The notes under the pieces were generated by a model, which was not told where the DNA came from, ran no database searches, and saw only the letters and a program-made list of their open reading frames with translations. A program made the translations under genes and the position numbers. This document shows, in pieces, positions 34,660-42,780 of a DNA stretch of 64,000 bases (positions within the stretch are counted from its first letter, which is position 1; each line of letters starts with the position of its first letter). The DNA is from an uncultured Gemmiger sp. Its GTDB lineage: Bacteria > Bacillota > Clostridia > Oscillospirales > Ruminococcaceae. The DNA is taken from contig CALXAH010000018.1 in NCBI GenBank assembly GCA_944386225.1, forward strand, positions 1 through 64,000, written 5' to 3'.

Positions 34660-35563
34660 GATATACGGCAGTTATTTCCGGGTAGTGGCCGCCATATTGA
34701 CCGAAGCGGCTGATGCGCCGCTGACCCAGGCCCGGCTGACGGCCCTTGTGCGGGAAAAGGGGTTCTCCGAAAGTACGCTGACCATCCCCCGAGCTCTGCA
34801 GACGGGCGAATGGCCGCTGCTGGACGACAGCAGGCGGTCTGTTTTGCGGCACAAACCCACCATGCCGCTCACATTGCTGGAAAAACGCTGGCTGAAAGCG
34901 CTGCTTGCCGATCCCCGGATTGCGCTGTTTGATGTGGATGCCAGCGGGCTGGAGGACGTACAGCCGCTGTATTCTCCGGACGTATTTGTGCCCTTTGACC
35001 GCTATGCAGACGGCGATCCGTACGAGGACCCGGTATACATTGCCTGCTTTCGCACCGTGCTGCAGGCAATCCGGGAAAGAAGAAAACTGCGCATTTCGTT
35101 CCGGGGCAAGAACGGCACGCACCACTCGTTTGTATGTATCCCCCACCGGCTGGAATATTCCGCCAAGGATGACAAATTCCGGCTTCTGGCATCCGGAAAA
35201 CACGCGGTAAACTGGATCAATCTGGGCCGCGTTTCTTCCTGTACACTGCTGGAGGCGTACCCGCCGGCCGCTTTTTCTCCGCCGCAGACGCACACCGAAG
35301 AACTGGTTCTGATGCTGCATGATGAACGCAACGGGCTGGAACGGGTTTTGCTGCATTTCTCCCATTTTGAGAAGGAAACACGCCGGAAAAGCGAGGGAGA
35401 ATACGAGATCCGGATCCGGTACGACCGGGACGATGAAACCGAACTGCTCATCCGCGTACTGTCCTTCGGCCCGGTGCTGGAGGTCAAAGCGCCGGATCGG
35501 TTCATTCAGCTGGTGCGGGAACGGATTCAAAACCAGCTCGGCTACACGCCCCTTGGGGTGTAA
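34646..35563 (+). CDS. Second WYL-domain regulator, paired with the first
   Basis: 305 residues. The ATG at 34646 follows GGAGGTGG. The N-terminus (residues 1-80) is a helix-turn-helix-like region; the WYL part begins near residue 130 (AIRERRKLRISFRGKNG, then CIPHRLEYSAKDDKFRLLAS) and ends in a C-terminal extension with YEIRIRYDRDDETELLIRVL and QLVRERIQNQLGY. The overlap with the first regulator suggests they act as a pair, possibly a heteromer. No target is known; a MATE efflux gene follows convergent on the other strand. Confidence 0.78.
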   Translation: MLFSEIYGSYFRVVAAILTEAADAPLTQARLTALVREKGFSESTLTIPRALQTGEWPLLDDSRRSVLRHKPTMPLTLLEKRWLKALLADPRIALFDVDASGLEDVQPLYSPDVFVPFDRYADGDPYEDPVYIACFRTVLQAIRERRKLRISFRGKNGTHHSFVCIPHRLEYSAKDDKFRLLASGKHAVNWINLGRVSSCTLLEAYPPAAFSPPQTHTEELVLMLHDERNGLERVLLHFSHFEKETRRKSEGEYEIRIRYDRDDETELLIRVLSFGPVLEVKAPDRFIQLVRERIQNQLGYTPLGV

Positions 35564-35572
35564 ATCCGTCAA

Positions 35573-35606
35573 AAAGAGCCTGCCGCTTGCAAGCGGCAGG
35601 CTCTTT
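35573..35606. terminator. Bidirectional terminator
   Basis: AAAGAGCCTGCCGCTT (35573-35588) pairs exactly with AAGCGGCAGGCTCTTT (35591-35606). Confidence 0.9.
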
Positions 35607-35626
35607 CGCTACGGTTTCAGCGCAAT

Positions 35627-36985
35627 TTACGCGGCGGCGGGCTGTGCTGTACGGACCTTCCGGCCCAGAATCAGGAAGCAGATCAGGTGCACAGCAGCCG
35701 TGATCGCCCAGGATACCGGGTACGAAAGGTACAGACACAGCTGGGTGCGTTCCCACTGGAAAAGGGTCATGACCCAGATAATGCGCAGTACGCAGGCGCC
35801 CAGAATGGATACGATCATGGGCAGCATGGAGGAACCCAGTCCCCGCACGCTGCAGGCAAGGCAGTCCATCCAGCCGCAGAGGAAATAGGTGGTGCAGACC
35901 ACGCTCATCCGGTACAGACCATAGGTGATAACCTGCGGTTCCGGGGTGTAGATACCCAGCAGCCAGCGGCCCAGCAGGTAGGCGCTGCTGCCCAGAAAAA
36001 TGCCCACACCGGCGGACAGCAGCATGCACCGCAAAACCACCTGATCCACCCGGGCAAACCGCTTGGCCCCTACGTTCTGGCTTACAAAACTCATGGAGGT
36101 CTGGGACACCGCATTCATGCAGGTGTACACAAAGCCCTCGATATTGGAAGCGGCGGTATTGCCGGCCATTACGGCGGAACCAAAACTGTTCACCGAGGAC
36201 TGGATCACCACGTTGGAGAGGCTGAACACCATGCCCTGGATCCCGGCCGGTACGCCGATGCGCAGGATCTCCTGAAACTGTTCCCTGTCGATGTGCAGTT
36301 CCTGCAAAACCAGCTGGAACGCGCCGGTATTGTGCATCAGGCAGAGCACAATAAGCCAGGCAGACAGGGTCTGGGACAGGATGGTGGCCAGCGCCACGCC
36401 CGCGACTCCCATGGAGAACACGATCACGAACACCAGGTTCAGTATCACATTCAACACCCCGGCCAGGGTGAGAAAGTAGAGCGGGCGCCGGGTATCCCCT
36501 ACCGCCCGCAGGATGGCTGCGCCGAAATTGTACACCAGCAGGCTGGGCGTGCCCACAAAATAGATGCGCAGGTACAGCGCCGCCTGGTCAATAACGTCAT
36601 CCGGCGTGCCCATCAGGTTCAGCATGGGACGGGAAGCGGCCAGACCCACAAAAATCAGCGCAATTCCGCCCATCAGCGCGGTAAGCATCGCCGTATGAAC
36701 GCCCTTGTGCACCGCCTCCATCCGGCCGGCGCCGTAGCTGCGGGCAATGAGCACATTGGCGCCCACCGAAAGGCCCACAAACAGGTTTACCAGCAGGTTG
36801 ATCAGCGAAGAAGTGGACCCTACTGCCGCCAGCGCCGTGTGCCCGGCATACCGCCCCACCACGATAATATCCGCCGCATTGAACAGCAGCTGCAGAACGC
36901 CCGAACACATCAGAGGAAACGAAAATGCCAGGATCTTGCCCAGCAGCGGTCCGCTGGTCATATCCATCTCGTAGTTGCGCGCCAC
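35627..36985 (-). CDS. MATE-family efflux transporter
   Basis: 452 residues with twelve membrane helices. The conserved N-terminal start (RNYEMDMTSGPLLGKILAFS, GTG start) and two six-helix halves match MATE Na+/drug antiporters. Characteristic turns include FNAADIIVVGRYAGHTALAA and DDVIDQAALYLRIYFVGTP. It exports an unknown cationic compound. A -35/-10 pair (37020-37048) with a short dyad lies just upstream. Confidence 0.9.
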   Translation of the reverse strand: MARNYEMDMTSGPLLGKILAFSFPLMCSGVLQLLFNAADIIVVGRYAGHTALAAVGSTSSLINLLVNLFVGLSVGANVLIARSYGAGRMEAVHKGVHTAMLTALMGGIALIFVGLAASRPMLNLMGTPDDVIDQAALYLRIYFVGTPSLLVYNFGAAILRAVGDTRRPLYFLTLAGVLNVILNLVFVIVFSMGVAGVALATILSQTLSAWLIVLCLMHNTGAFQLVLQELHIDREQFQEILRIGVPAGIQGMVFSLSNVVIQSSVNSFGSAVMAGNTAASNIEGFVYTCMNAVSQTSMSFVSQNVGAKRFARVDQVVLRCMLLSAGVGIFLGSSAYLLGRWLLGIYTPEPQVITYGLYRMSVVCTTYFLCGWMDCLACSVRGLGSSMLPMIVSILGACVLRIIWVMTLFQWERTQLCLYLSYPVSWAITAAVHLICFLILGRKVRTAQPAAA

Positions 36986-37019
36986 GCTTTACACTTCCTT
37001 TACAAGACTCGGTGCTTTT

Positions 37020-37048
37020 ATCATAGCATTAAAACTTGACAAAGACAA
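37020..37048 (-). promoter_or_regulatory. Promoter of the MATE gene with an inner dyad
   Basis: TTGTCT (37043-37048 minus), 17-nt spacer, TATGAT (37020-37025 minus). ACTTG and CAAGT (37034-37038, 37046-37050) form a small dyad overlapping the -35 box, which could be a repressor site. Confidence 0.55.
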
Positions 37049-37081
37049 GTATAGTGCGCCTGCACAAACCGGCGGCCGGCT

Positions 37082-37726
37082 TCAGCCCAGCAGCGGTTCC
37101 ACCGCCCGCATCAGCTGGCGGGCAATCACCAGCTGGCCGACCTCATTGGGATGCACCCGGTCCCAGGTCAGGTATCCCGAATAGAAGTTCTGCAGCAGCG
37201 CGGCAAATGCCTGCTGCAGATCCACAAAAGGAATCCCGTTTTCCCGGGCAACGGTGCGCATGATGGCACCGTATTCGTCCATGCGGGCGCGCATGGAATC
37301 CTGGCAATTGGGTTCCAGGAAGAAGGGCGAAAGGAATACCAGCCGGTAGGGATGCTCCGCCTGCTGCGCGGCAATTTTGCGCAGGTTGGCGGCATATTCT
37401 TCGGGCAAAACATGGGATTCCGGCTGGAACGGGCTGTCAAACTGCCGCCAGACATCGTTAATGCCGATCAGAACGGCCACAATATCCGGGTTCTGGGCAT
37501 TTACATCCGTTTCCCAGCGGGCCAGCAGATCCCGGGACGTGTTCCCGTCGATCCCCATATTCACCACCCGGAGCCCCCATTCCGGATGATCCACCTGGGC
37601 CAGCGCGTCAAACAGGCTGACATATCCCCGGCCCAGCGCACCGAACAGCCCTTCCCCTACCGGCTTTGCACGGCCGCAGTCGGAGATGGAATCCCCCATG
37701 ATCACGATCTTTTTGCGAGCAAGCAT
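37082..37726 (-). CDS. SGNH/GDSL-family lipase or esterase
   Basis: 214 residues. The four blocks are present: block I KIVIMGDSISDCGRA (Ser), Gly in NMGIDGN, Asn in IGINDVWRQ, and the C-terminal DRVHPNEVG (Asp, His). SGNH hydrolases cleave acyl or acetyl esters, often on polysaccharides. There is no signal peptide, so it acts in the cytoplasm. The ATG at 37726 follows GGAAAGG; longer in-frame starts upstream lack a site. Confidence 0.9.
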   Translation of the reverse strand: MLARKKIVIMGDSISDCGRAKPVGEGLFGALGRGYVSLFDALAQVDHPEWGLRVVNMGIDGNTSRDLLARWETDVNAQNPDIVAVLIGINDVWRQFDSPFQPESHVLPEEYAANLRKIAAQQAEHPYRLVFLSPFFLEPNCQDSMRARMDEYGAIMRTVARENGIPFVDLQQAFAALLQNFYSGYLTWDRVHPNEVGQLVIARQLMRAVEPLLG

Positions 37727-37839
37727 AATTTTCTCACCTTTCCGGATTTCGCGGTTTTGTTCCGCACAGATTACCTCTATTATAGCATATACAGAAATGG
37801 ATTTCCCGGGAAAATCATCCGAAAAATCCGCCGTTTCTC

Positions 37840-37880
37840 TTGACAGACGGGGCAAGGATCCCTATAATGAACATTGTTCA
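37840..37880 (+). promoter_or_regulatory. Promoter and TetR operator of the tetR gene
   Basis: TTGACA (37840-37845), a 17-nt spacer and TATAAT (37863-37868). The 13-bp palindrome TGAACATTGTTCA (37868-37880) begins at the last base of the -10 box, i.e. across the transcription start. The same palindrome recurs before the membrane genes at 38500. Confidence 0.85.
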
Positions 37881-37897
37881 AGTTGAGGTGAATGCTA

Positions 37898-38455
37898 ATG
37901 AATACCGTGGTAACATCCAAAGAGCAAATCCTGGAAACCAGCCGGGACCTGATCCGCCGGAAGGGCTGGACGGCGGTCAATATCCGCACCGTGGCAGCGG
38001 CCTGCGGGGTGTCGGTGGGCTCCATCTACAACTACTTCGACTCCAAATCCGCGCTGGTAAGCGCGGCGGTGGAAAGCGTCTGGTGCGAGATTTTCCACCG
38101 TCCGGAGGAGGGCAACGTGTTCGGGGATACCGAAGCCTGCATCACCTGGATGTACCAGCGGATGGAATACGGCTGCCGGCAGTATCCCGGTTTTTTCACC
38201 CTCCATTCCCTGGGCTTCATGAAGGAGGACAAACCCGACGGCAAGCAGCGGATGCAGCAGACCTGGCAGCATATTCTGACCGGCCTGCGCGCTGTTCTGG
38301 AACGGGACAGCCGGATCCGGCCGGGCGCTTTTACCGACCGGTTTACCGCCGAAAAGTTCGCCGATACGCTGTTTTCCCTGATGCTTTCCGCCCTGCTCCG
38401 GCAGGACTACGACCCCTCTACCGTACTGGAAATCGTGCGGCGGACCCTGTATTGA
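37898..38455 (+). CDS. TetR-family regulator of the membrane-protein operon
   Basis: 185 residues. The HTH (ILETSRDLIRRKGWTAVNIR, then TVAAACGVSVGSIYNYFDSK) is typical TetR; the C-terminal ligand domain is all-helical (SLMLSALLRQDY). I chose the ATG at 37898 because it is 7 nt from GAGGTG; another ATG at 37892 is too close. Its own promoter carries a palindromic operator, so it is autoregulated; the same sequence precedes the next operon. The inducer is unknown. Confidence 0.88.
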   Translation: MNTVVTSKEQILETSRDLIRRKGWTAVNIRTVAAACGVSVGSIYNYFDSKSALVSAAVESVWCEIFHRPEEGNVFGDTEACITWMYQRMEYGCRQYPGFFTLHSLGFMKEDKPDGKQRMQQTWQHILTGLRAVLERDSRIRPGAFTDRFTAEKFADTLFSLMLSALLRQDYDPSTVLEIVRRTLY

Positions 38456-38462
38456 CCCCATT

Positions 38463-38487
38463 CCCACACAGCGCTGTGGGATTTTTT
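38463..38487 (+). terminator. Terminator after tetR
   Basis: CCCACA-CAGCGC-TGTGGG (38464-38481) then ATTTTTTC. It separates tetR from the membrane operon. Confidence 0.75.
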
Positions 38488-38499
38488 CAGAGCTCAAAC

Positions 38500-38512
38500 T
38501 GAACAATGTTCA
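38500..38512 (+). promoter_or_regulatory. Second TetR operator
   Basis: TGAACAATGTTCA (38500-38512) differs from the tetR operator only at the middle positions. It lies 16 nt before the first membrane gene, after the tetR terminator, so a TetR dimer here would block that operon. Confidence 0.75.
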
Positions 38513-38527
38513 CAAGGGAGGCATCCT

Positions 38528-38968
38528 ATGAAGGTCAAGCGCAATACCCTGCTGCTGATCGCCTGTCTGGTATGGAGCGCGGCGGGTTTCAACATCCTGC
38601 GGATCGGGCTGGAAACCTATCCGGCCTACCTGTCCGCGGTCAATATCCTGCTGTCGGTGCTGGTTTTTGCCGCGTTTCAGCGGTTTATCTTCGGGAAACT
38701 GGTCCAAAAACACACCGCCCGGATCCAGGCATATCCGGATTCAGAACCCCAGTTTTTCCTAAAATTCTTTGACGCCAAGGCCTTTGCCGTTATGGCGGTC
38801 ATGATGGCCGGCGGGATCGGGCTGCGGGCGAGCGGGCTGGCGCCGGGGCGGTTTATCGCCTTCTTTTACTCCGGTCTGGGGGCTTCCCTCCTGCTGGCGG
38901 GGCTCTTGTTCGGATGCAACTATGGAAAGGCGGTACGAGCCGCCGCCACAGTTCAGAATATACGTTGA
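38528..38968 (+). CDS. Membrane protein in the TetR-controlled operon
   Basis: 146 residues, four hydrophobic segments (about 7-27, 35-57, 82-100, 107-128) with basic loops between. It has no recognisable domain. The ATG follows AAGGGAGG; 18 nt later comes a second membrane gene. Likely functions with the two genes that follow, since all three are on one transcript behind the TetR operator. Confidence 0.65.
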   Translation: MKVKRNTLLLIACLVWSAAGFNILRIGLETYPAYLSAVNILLSVLVFAAFQRFIFGKLVQKHTARIQAYPDSEPQFFLKFFDAKAFAVMAVMMAGGIGLRASGLAPGRFIAFFYSGLGASLLLAGLLFGCNYGKAVRAAATVQNIR

Positions 38969-38986
38969 AAAGGAGAATTTTGAGAG

Positions 38987-39649
38987 ATGCAAGCTATTGT
39001 AGAAACCCTGTTTGACGCTGTTTATTTGATTTCCGTTATCACCATCGGGATCCTGATGATCCGCGGCAGCAAAGGCCAGGCGCAGTTCCGTCTGTTCGGC
39101 TGGATGGCCGTGGTACTGGGTGCGGGCGACTCGTTCCACCTGGTTCCCCGCGCTCTGGCATTGTGCACCACCGGCCTGGAAAACTACACCGTGGCCCTGG
39201 GTCTCGGCAAGTGGATCACCTCGGTTACCATGACTGTTTTCTATATTTTGCTGTACTATGTGTGGCGCAAACGGTATGCCGTTCAGGGGAAAAACGGCCT
39301 TACCGCTGCTATTTACCTGCTGGCGGGGGTGCGGATTGCCCTTTGCATGCTGCCGCAGAGCCAGTGGCTCAGCGCCGATGCGCCCCTGTCCTGGGGCATC
39401 TGGCGCAACATCCCCTTCGCTCTGCTGGGCCTTGTGATCATTGTGCTGTTCTTCCGCAGCGCCAAGGAACACGGCGACAAGGCGTTCCGCTGGATGTGGC
39501 TGACCATTGTGCTGAGCTTCGGTTTTTACATCCCGGTTGTGCTGTGGGCGGACACCATTCCCCTGATCGGCATGCTCATGATCCCCAAAACCTGCGCCTA
39601 CGTCTGGACCGTTCTGATCGGCTATTCGGCCATGAAACAGGAAGTGTAA
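38987..39649 (+). CDS. Seven-helix membrane protein of the TetR operon
   Basis: 220 residues, about seven membrane helices. The sequence has charged positions inside or near helices (AGDSFHLVPRALAL, GLGKWITSVTMTVF) and a basic loop (YVWRKRYAVQGKN). Similar proteins with a conserved FHLxPR motif occur beside DUF2871 genes in Clostridia. No biochemical role is known. RBS AAGGAG precedes the ATG. It lies 18 nt after the preceding gene and 13 nt before the DUF2871 gene. Confidence 0.65.
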   Translation: MQAIVETLFDAVYLISVITIGILMIRGSKGQAQFRLFGWMAVVLGAGDSFHLVPRALALCTTGLENYTVALGLGKWITSVTMTVFYILLYYVWRKRYAVQGKNGLTAAIYLLAGVRIALCMLPQSQWLSADAPLSWGIWRNIPFALLGLVIIVLFFRSAKEHGDKAFRWMWLTIVLSFGFYIPVVLWADTIPLIGMLMIPKTCAYVWTVLIGYSAMKQEV

Positions 39650-39662
39650 AGGAGAAAAAACC

Positions 39663-40079
39663 ATGAAACGCTACATAAATTCGGCTCTGCTGTACACAAT
39701 TTTCGCCCTGGCCGGTGGGGTATTTTACCGGGAATTCACCAAATTTAACGGCTTTCCCGGCAAGACCGCCCTGGGTGTGGTCCATACCCACTACTTCGTG
39801 CTGGGCATGGTGTTCTTCCTGCTGCTGCTTTTGCTGGAAAAAACCTTTGCTTTCACCGGCAAACACACCGGCCGGGTGCTGGCGGCGTACCATGCGGGCC
39901 TGAATCTGGCCGCTCTGATGTTCCTGGTACGGGGTGTGACCCAGGTTCTGGGCCTGTCCCTTTCCTCCGGCATGAGCGCTGCGATCTCCGGTATGGCCGG
40001 GATCGGGCACATTCTGCTGGGGGTCAGCCTGGTTCTGATCCTGCTGGAAATCCGCCGCAGTGTGCTGGCAAGCACCTGA
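39663..40079 (+). CDS. DUF2871 membrane protein
   Basis: 138 residues. The N-terminal motif ALAGGVFYREFTKFNGFPGK and the VVHTHYFVLGMVFFLLLLLL block identify the DUF2871 family. Four membrane helices; two histidines (HTHYF) and another (GIGHILLG) could bind heme or metal, but this is inference. Last gene of the TetR-controlled operon, followed by a strong terminator. Confidence 0.85.
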   Translation: MKRYINSALLYTIFALAGGVFYREFTKFNGFPGKTALGVVHTHYFVLGMVFFLLLLLLEKTFAFTGKHTGRVLAAYHAGLNLAALMFLVRGVTQVLGLSLSSGMSAAISGMAGIGHILLGVSLVLILLEIRRSVLAST

Positions 40080-40105
40080 TTTTGCCCCGATTTTAGACGG
40101 CTGAA

Positions 40106-40143
40106 AACGCCCGGTCTGTGCGGCCGGGCGTTCCTTTTTTTCT
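40106..40143 (+). terminator. Terminator of the TetR operon
   Basis: AACGCCCGG (40106-40114) pairs with CCGGGCGTT (40124-40132), followed by CCTTTTTTTCT. Confidence 0.9.
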
Positions 40144-40458
40144 AAAAACCCGGCATGCAGGCCCTCGGAAAGCGACGCAGGACGGCCCCTGTAGCTGGAC
40201 GGAATGCTGGCGGGTAAGGGGCTGGGCCCTGTATTTTCGTTCATAACAGCCGGCATGAACAGCCCTCTTGTCCGGCACAAAACGCATTGGCTGGCGCCCG
40301 GTCTGGGCACTTTTTTTGCCCAGGAGGGCCTCCGCAGACAGCGTTTCGGAAGGAAAGCCCGGCCGCATACCCCTGTTCCCGGAAGGGTGCGGGAGGGATG
40401 TCGGGCAGCTGGGGGATCAGCCTGAAGGGGGCGTTATTTTGGCACCTGATAAGTATAT
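40144..40458. other. Gene-free GC-rich spacer
   Basis: Short open frames on both strands have no recognisable domain. I see no gene or repeat in this stretch. Confidence 0.4.
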
Positions 40459-41245
40459 GGGTCATATTTAGGACTATCAAGGGGCCCGGATCAGGGCGCT
40501 ATCGAACAGGCGGCTGCACACCGGTCTTGCGCGATTTCGCAAAAAACGGCGATTTTGCGCACACCGGTTTTGAGGGGGGCTCTCCCCTGCCCCCCTGAAG
40601 CACGCTCTTGGGACGCGTTTGGCTGCAGAGTGTACCCCGCCTTAGGTGGGGGTGAAATGGGGTGGTGGACGGGTCGTGAGGGGAACCCGGAGGGGTGCGA
40701 ATCGGTGCATAGAAAAGAAATGGGTCATATTTAGGACTATCAAAGGGGATGGATCGGGACGCCATCGAACAGGCAGCTGCACACCGGTCTTGCGCGATTT
40801 CGCAAAAAACGGCGATTTTGCGCACACCGGTTTCGAGTGGAGGTGGGGCCTCCCCCGCCCCCTGAAGCACGCTCCGGGGTGTGTCTTGGCTGCAGAGAGG
40901 GACCCCGCCTTAGGTGGGAGCTGCACACCGGTTTTGCGCGATTTCGCAAAAATCGGCAATTTTGCGCACACCGGTTTTGAGAGGGGGTGGATCCTCCCCC
41001 ACCCCCTGAAGCACGCTCCTGGGATGCGTTTGGCTGCAGGGGGTACCTCGCCTGGGTGGGTATGGAAGTGGGGCGACGGACGGGTCGTGAGAGGAACCCG
41101 GAGGGGGGCAAATCGTCGCCTGAAGAAATAAGAAGGGCAATTTGGGACTATCAAGGCGGTTGAATCGGGGCCTTTTTGCCCGGGCAGCGGCCCACCGGTT
41201 TTGTGCGATTTTGCAAAAATTGGCGCCCTTGCGCACACCGGTTTC
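40459..41245. repeat. Array of four degenerate GC-rich repeats
   Basis: A roughly 55-bp core, ACACCGGTCTTGCGCGATTT then CGCAAAAAACGGCGATTTTG then CGCACACCGGT, occurs at about 40516-40568, 40779-40832, 40923-40976 and 41192-41242. In every copy ACCGGT flanks the core and TGCGC pairs with GCGCA, so an extended hairpin can form. The first two copies lie within a longer unit of about 263 bp that starts GGGTCATATTTAGGACTATC. Between copies are GC-rich, G-run-rich segments that are only partly conserved. Frames on both strands read as low-complexity fragments, so this is non-coding. Function unknown. Confidence 0.75.
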
Positions 41246-41367
41246 ATTTGAACGGAGGCGGTTCTCGATTTACCGGTCCTCTGGCCTGTTTGCCAGATCG
41301 TTCCCCGAGTGATGCCCCATCCCTGCCCAGGGACCTTCTTTCAAGGTGAAAATACAAGCGGCTTACA

Positions 41368-41422
41368 GACAAAGAAAATCAGCCGTTGCGAGATTGGCTC
41401 CTGCAACGGCTGATTTTCTTGT
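41368..41422. terminator. Bidirectional terminator before the hydrolase gene
   Basis: ACAAAGAAAATCAGCCGTTG (41368-41388) pairs with 41403-41422 (GCAACGGCTGATTTTCTTGT), with A/T tails. Confidence 0.8.
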
Positions 41423-41529
41423 ACTTTAGCTATGTGTGAGGAAAAGTAATTATCACTATTCCATCCCCAAAATTCTTTGAGTTCAGGACTATCCTCCAAA
41501 GGCTCTATCCTTGTTTGCGCCTATAGACC

Positions 41530-42147
41530 TCATGTGTTCTGATTTACTTTGTTGAGGATCGCAGCAATCGCTTCCGGGGCACATTTGTTGACTTCATGTC
41601 CTGCGCCGGGAATAATTTGTAATTGCGATTGCGGCAGCAGTGCGTTCAGCTGTTTAGCCGCCTTTTTGTTTGCAAAATCCTTTTCTCCGCAGACAATGGA
41701 CACGGGACATTCAACTTTATTTAGCCCGGATTTGAAATTCAGAGAACGCAAGGAGTGGGACAGTTTTATCGTGTCGCTTTTAGAGATGCCCATCGTTGCA
41801 AAGGCTTTGCGAGGCATACAGCGAAAAATGAGATTTTGAAAGTCGATCAGCAAGGTGGGAATCTTATATTGTGCTCCAATCAAAATTAAAGAGGATACCT
41901 GATTCCCGTGCCGGATCGCATAATCCAATGCAAGGATGGCTCCCAAGGAAAGACCGCAGAGGACAAACGGTTCCGCAGTGTCCGCATATCTCCGCTCGAG
42001 CTGAGCGAAAACATTGGAATAGGTAACGTCCTGCTTATCCAACGAAAAAAGTTCTGGACAGTCTGTATCAGAACAGGACACCTGCTCCGTGACCGAGTTC
42101 CAATCCTTTGCTGTTTGTCCTAAGCCATGCAAAAAGACAATCCGCAT
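41530..42147 (-). CDS. Alpha/beta-hydrolase
   Basis: 205 residues. An FLHGLG motif near the N-terminus (oxyanion hole), the nucleophile elbow CGLSLGAILAL (Ser near residue 68), an Asp in VCGEKDF and His in GAGHEVNK make a typical alpha/beta-hydrolase triad. Base composition is more AT-rich than the core genes. Directly downstream of the acetyltransferase with a GGAGAACGCTGAA binding site, so the two form an operon in the accessory region. Substrate unknown. Confidence 0.85.
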   Translation of the reverse strand: MRIVFLHGLGQTAKDWNSVTEQVSCSDTDCPELFSLDKQDVTYSNVFAQLERRYADTAEPFVLCGLSLGAILALDYAIRHGNQVSSLILIGAQYKIPTLLIDFQNLIFRCMPRKAFATMGISKSDTIKLSHSLRSLNFKSGLNKVECPVSIVCGEKDFANKKAAKQLNALLPQSQLQIIPGAGHEVNKCAPEAIAAILNKVNQNT

Positions 42148-42148
42148 T

Positions 42149-42634
42149 TCAGCGTTCTCCTAATAAATCAGCGACCATAATATATTCTTCTTCATTTTCA
42201 TCAACGATATGGAATCCAGCCGCCAGATACATGTTTACAGCATAATTTGCTTTCTGAACCGATAAGGAAACTTTCGGATAGCCCTGTGCTATCAAGGTGG
42301 GAAGCAACTCTTTTAATAGTGCTGTTCCGATGCCATGCCCACGGTATTCTTGATATACGGACATCGCCAAGGAGGGAGTTGCATCATTAATGTGTCCGTA
42401 ATCATTCATAATCCGAACCCAAACAGCTCCCACAATCCGTCCCTGTACCTCCGCAATCAAAGCATGGTCGTGTTTTCGTGTTCCAAAGTCAGCGATATAC
42501 TCCTGCAATTCCGGAAGAGATACCACTGATCTGGGAGGAGGCTCGATCCCCTTCGGAATATAAATAGCTTCATATAAAAAATCACTGAGCAGGGCATATT
42601 CCTCGCGGTTCATCTCTCGTATCAGATAATCCAT
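42149..42634 (-). CDS. GNAT-family N-acetyltransferase
   Basis: 161 residues. The acetyl-CoA loop YRGHGIGTALLKELLP (about residues 97-112) and C-terminal NYAVNMYLAAGFHIVDE are the GNAT core. The N-terminal half is variable (IPKGIEPPPRSVVSLPE), as in the family branch that modifies small molecules or proteins. Its stop lies 1 nt before the hydrolase start, so the two are co-transcribed. Confidence 0.88.
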   Translation of the reverse strand: MDYLIREMNREEYALLSDFLYEAIYIPKGIEPPPRSVVSLPELQEYIADFGTRKHDHALIAEVQGRIVGAVWVRIMNDYGHINDATPSLAMSVYQEYRGHGIGTALLKELLPTLIAQGYPKVSLSVQKANYAVNMYLAAGFHIVDENEEEYIMVADLLGER

Positions 42635-42780
42635 AACTCAGCTCCCAATCATTTCATCTACTATATAATCCAATGTCTTTATAGAACTTTTCCTTCGCCG
42701 ATCTTGTACCCTTTGAATTACGTTTCGATTGGGGGACCCTCATTTCTAGGTTGTAGCGGAGGGCGATAAGTTAATTGCTT

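Noticed and set aside
40459-41245. CRISPR array
   Set aside because: The core copies differ, spacing varies from 144 to 268 bp, and no cas gene is near.
40499-41247. Reading frames through the GC-rich repeats on both strands
   Set aside because: They repeat the same low-complexity fragments in different frames and have no ribosome binding site, so they follow the DNA repeats, not protein selection.
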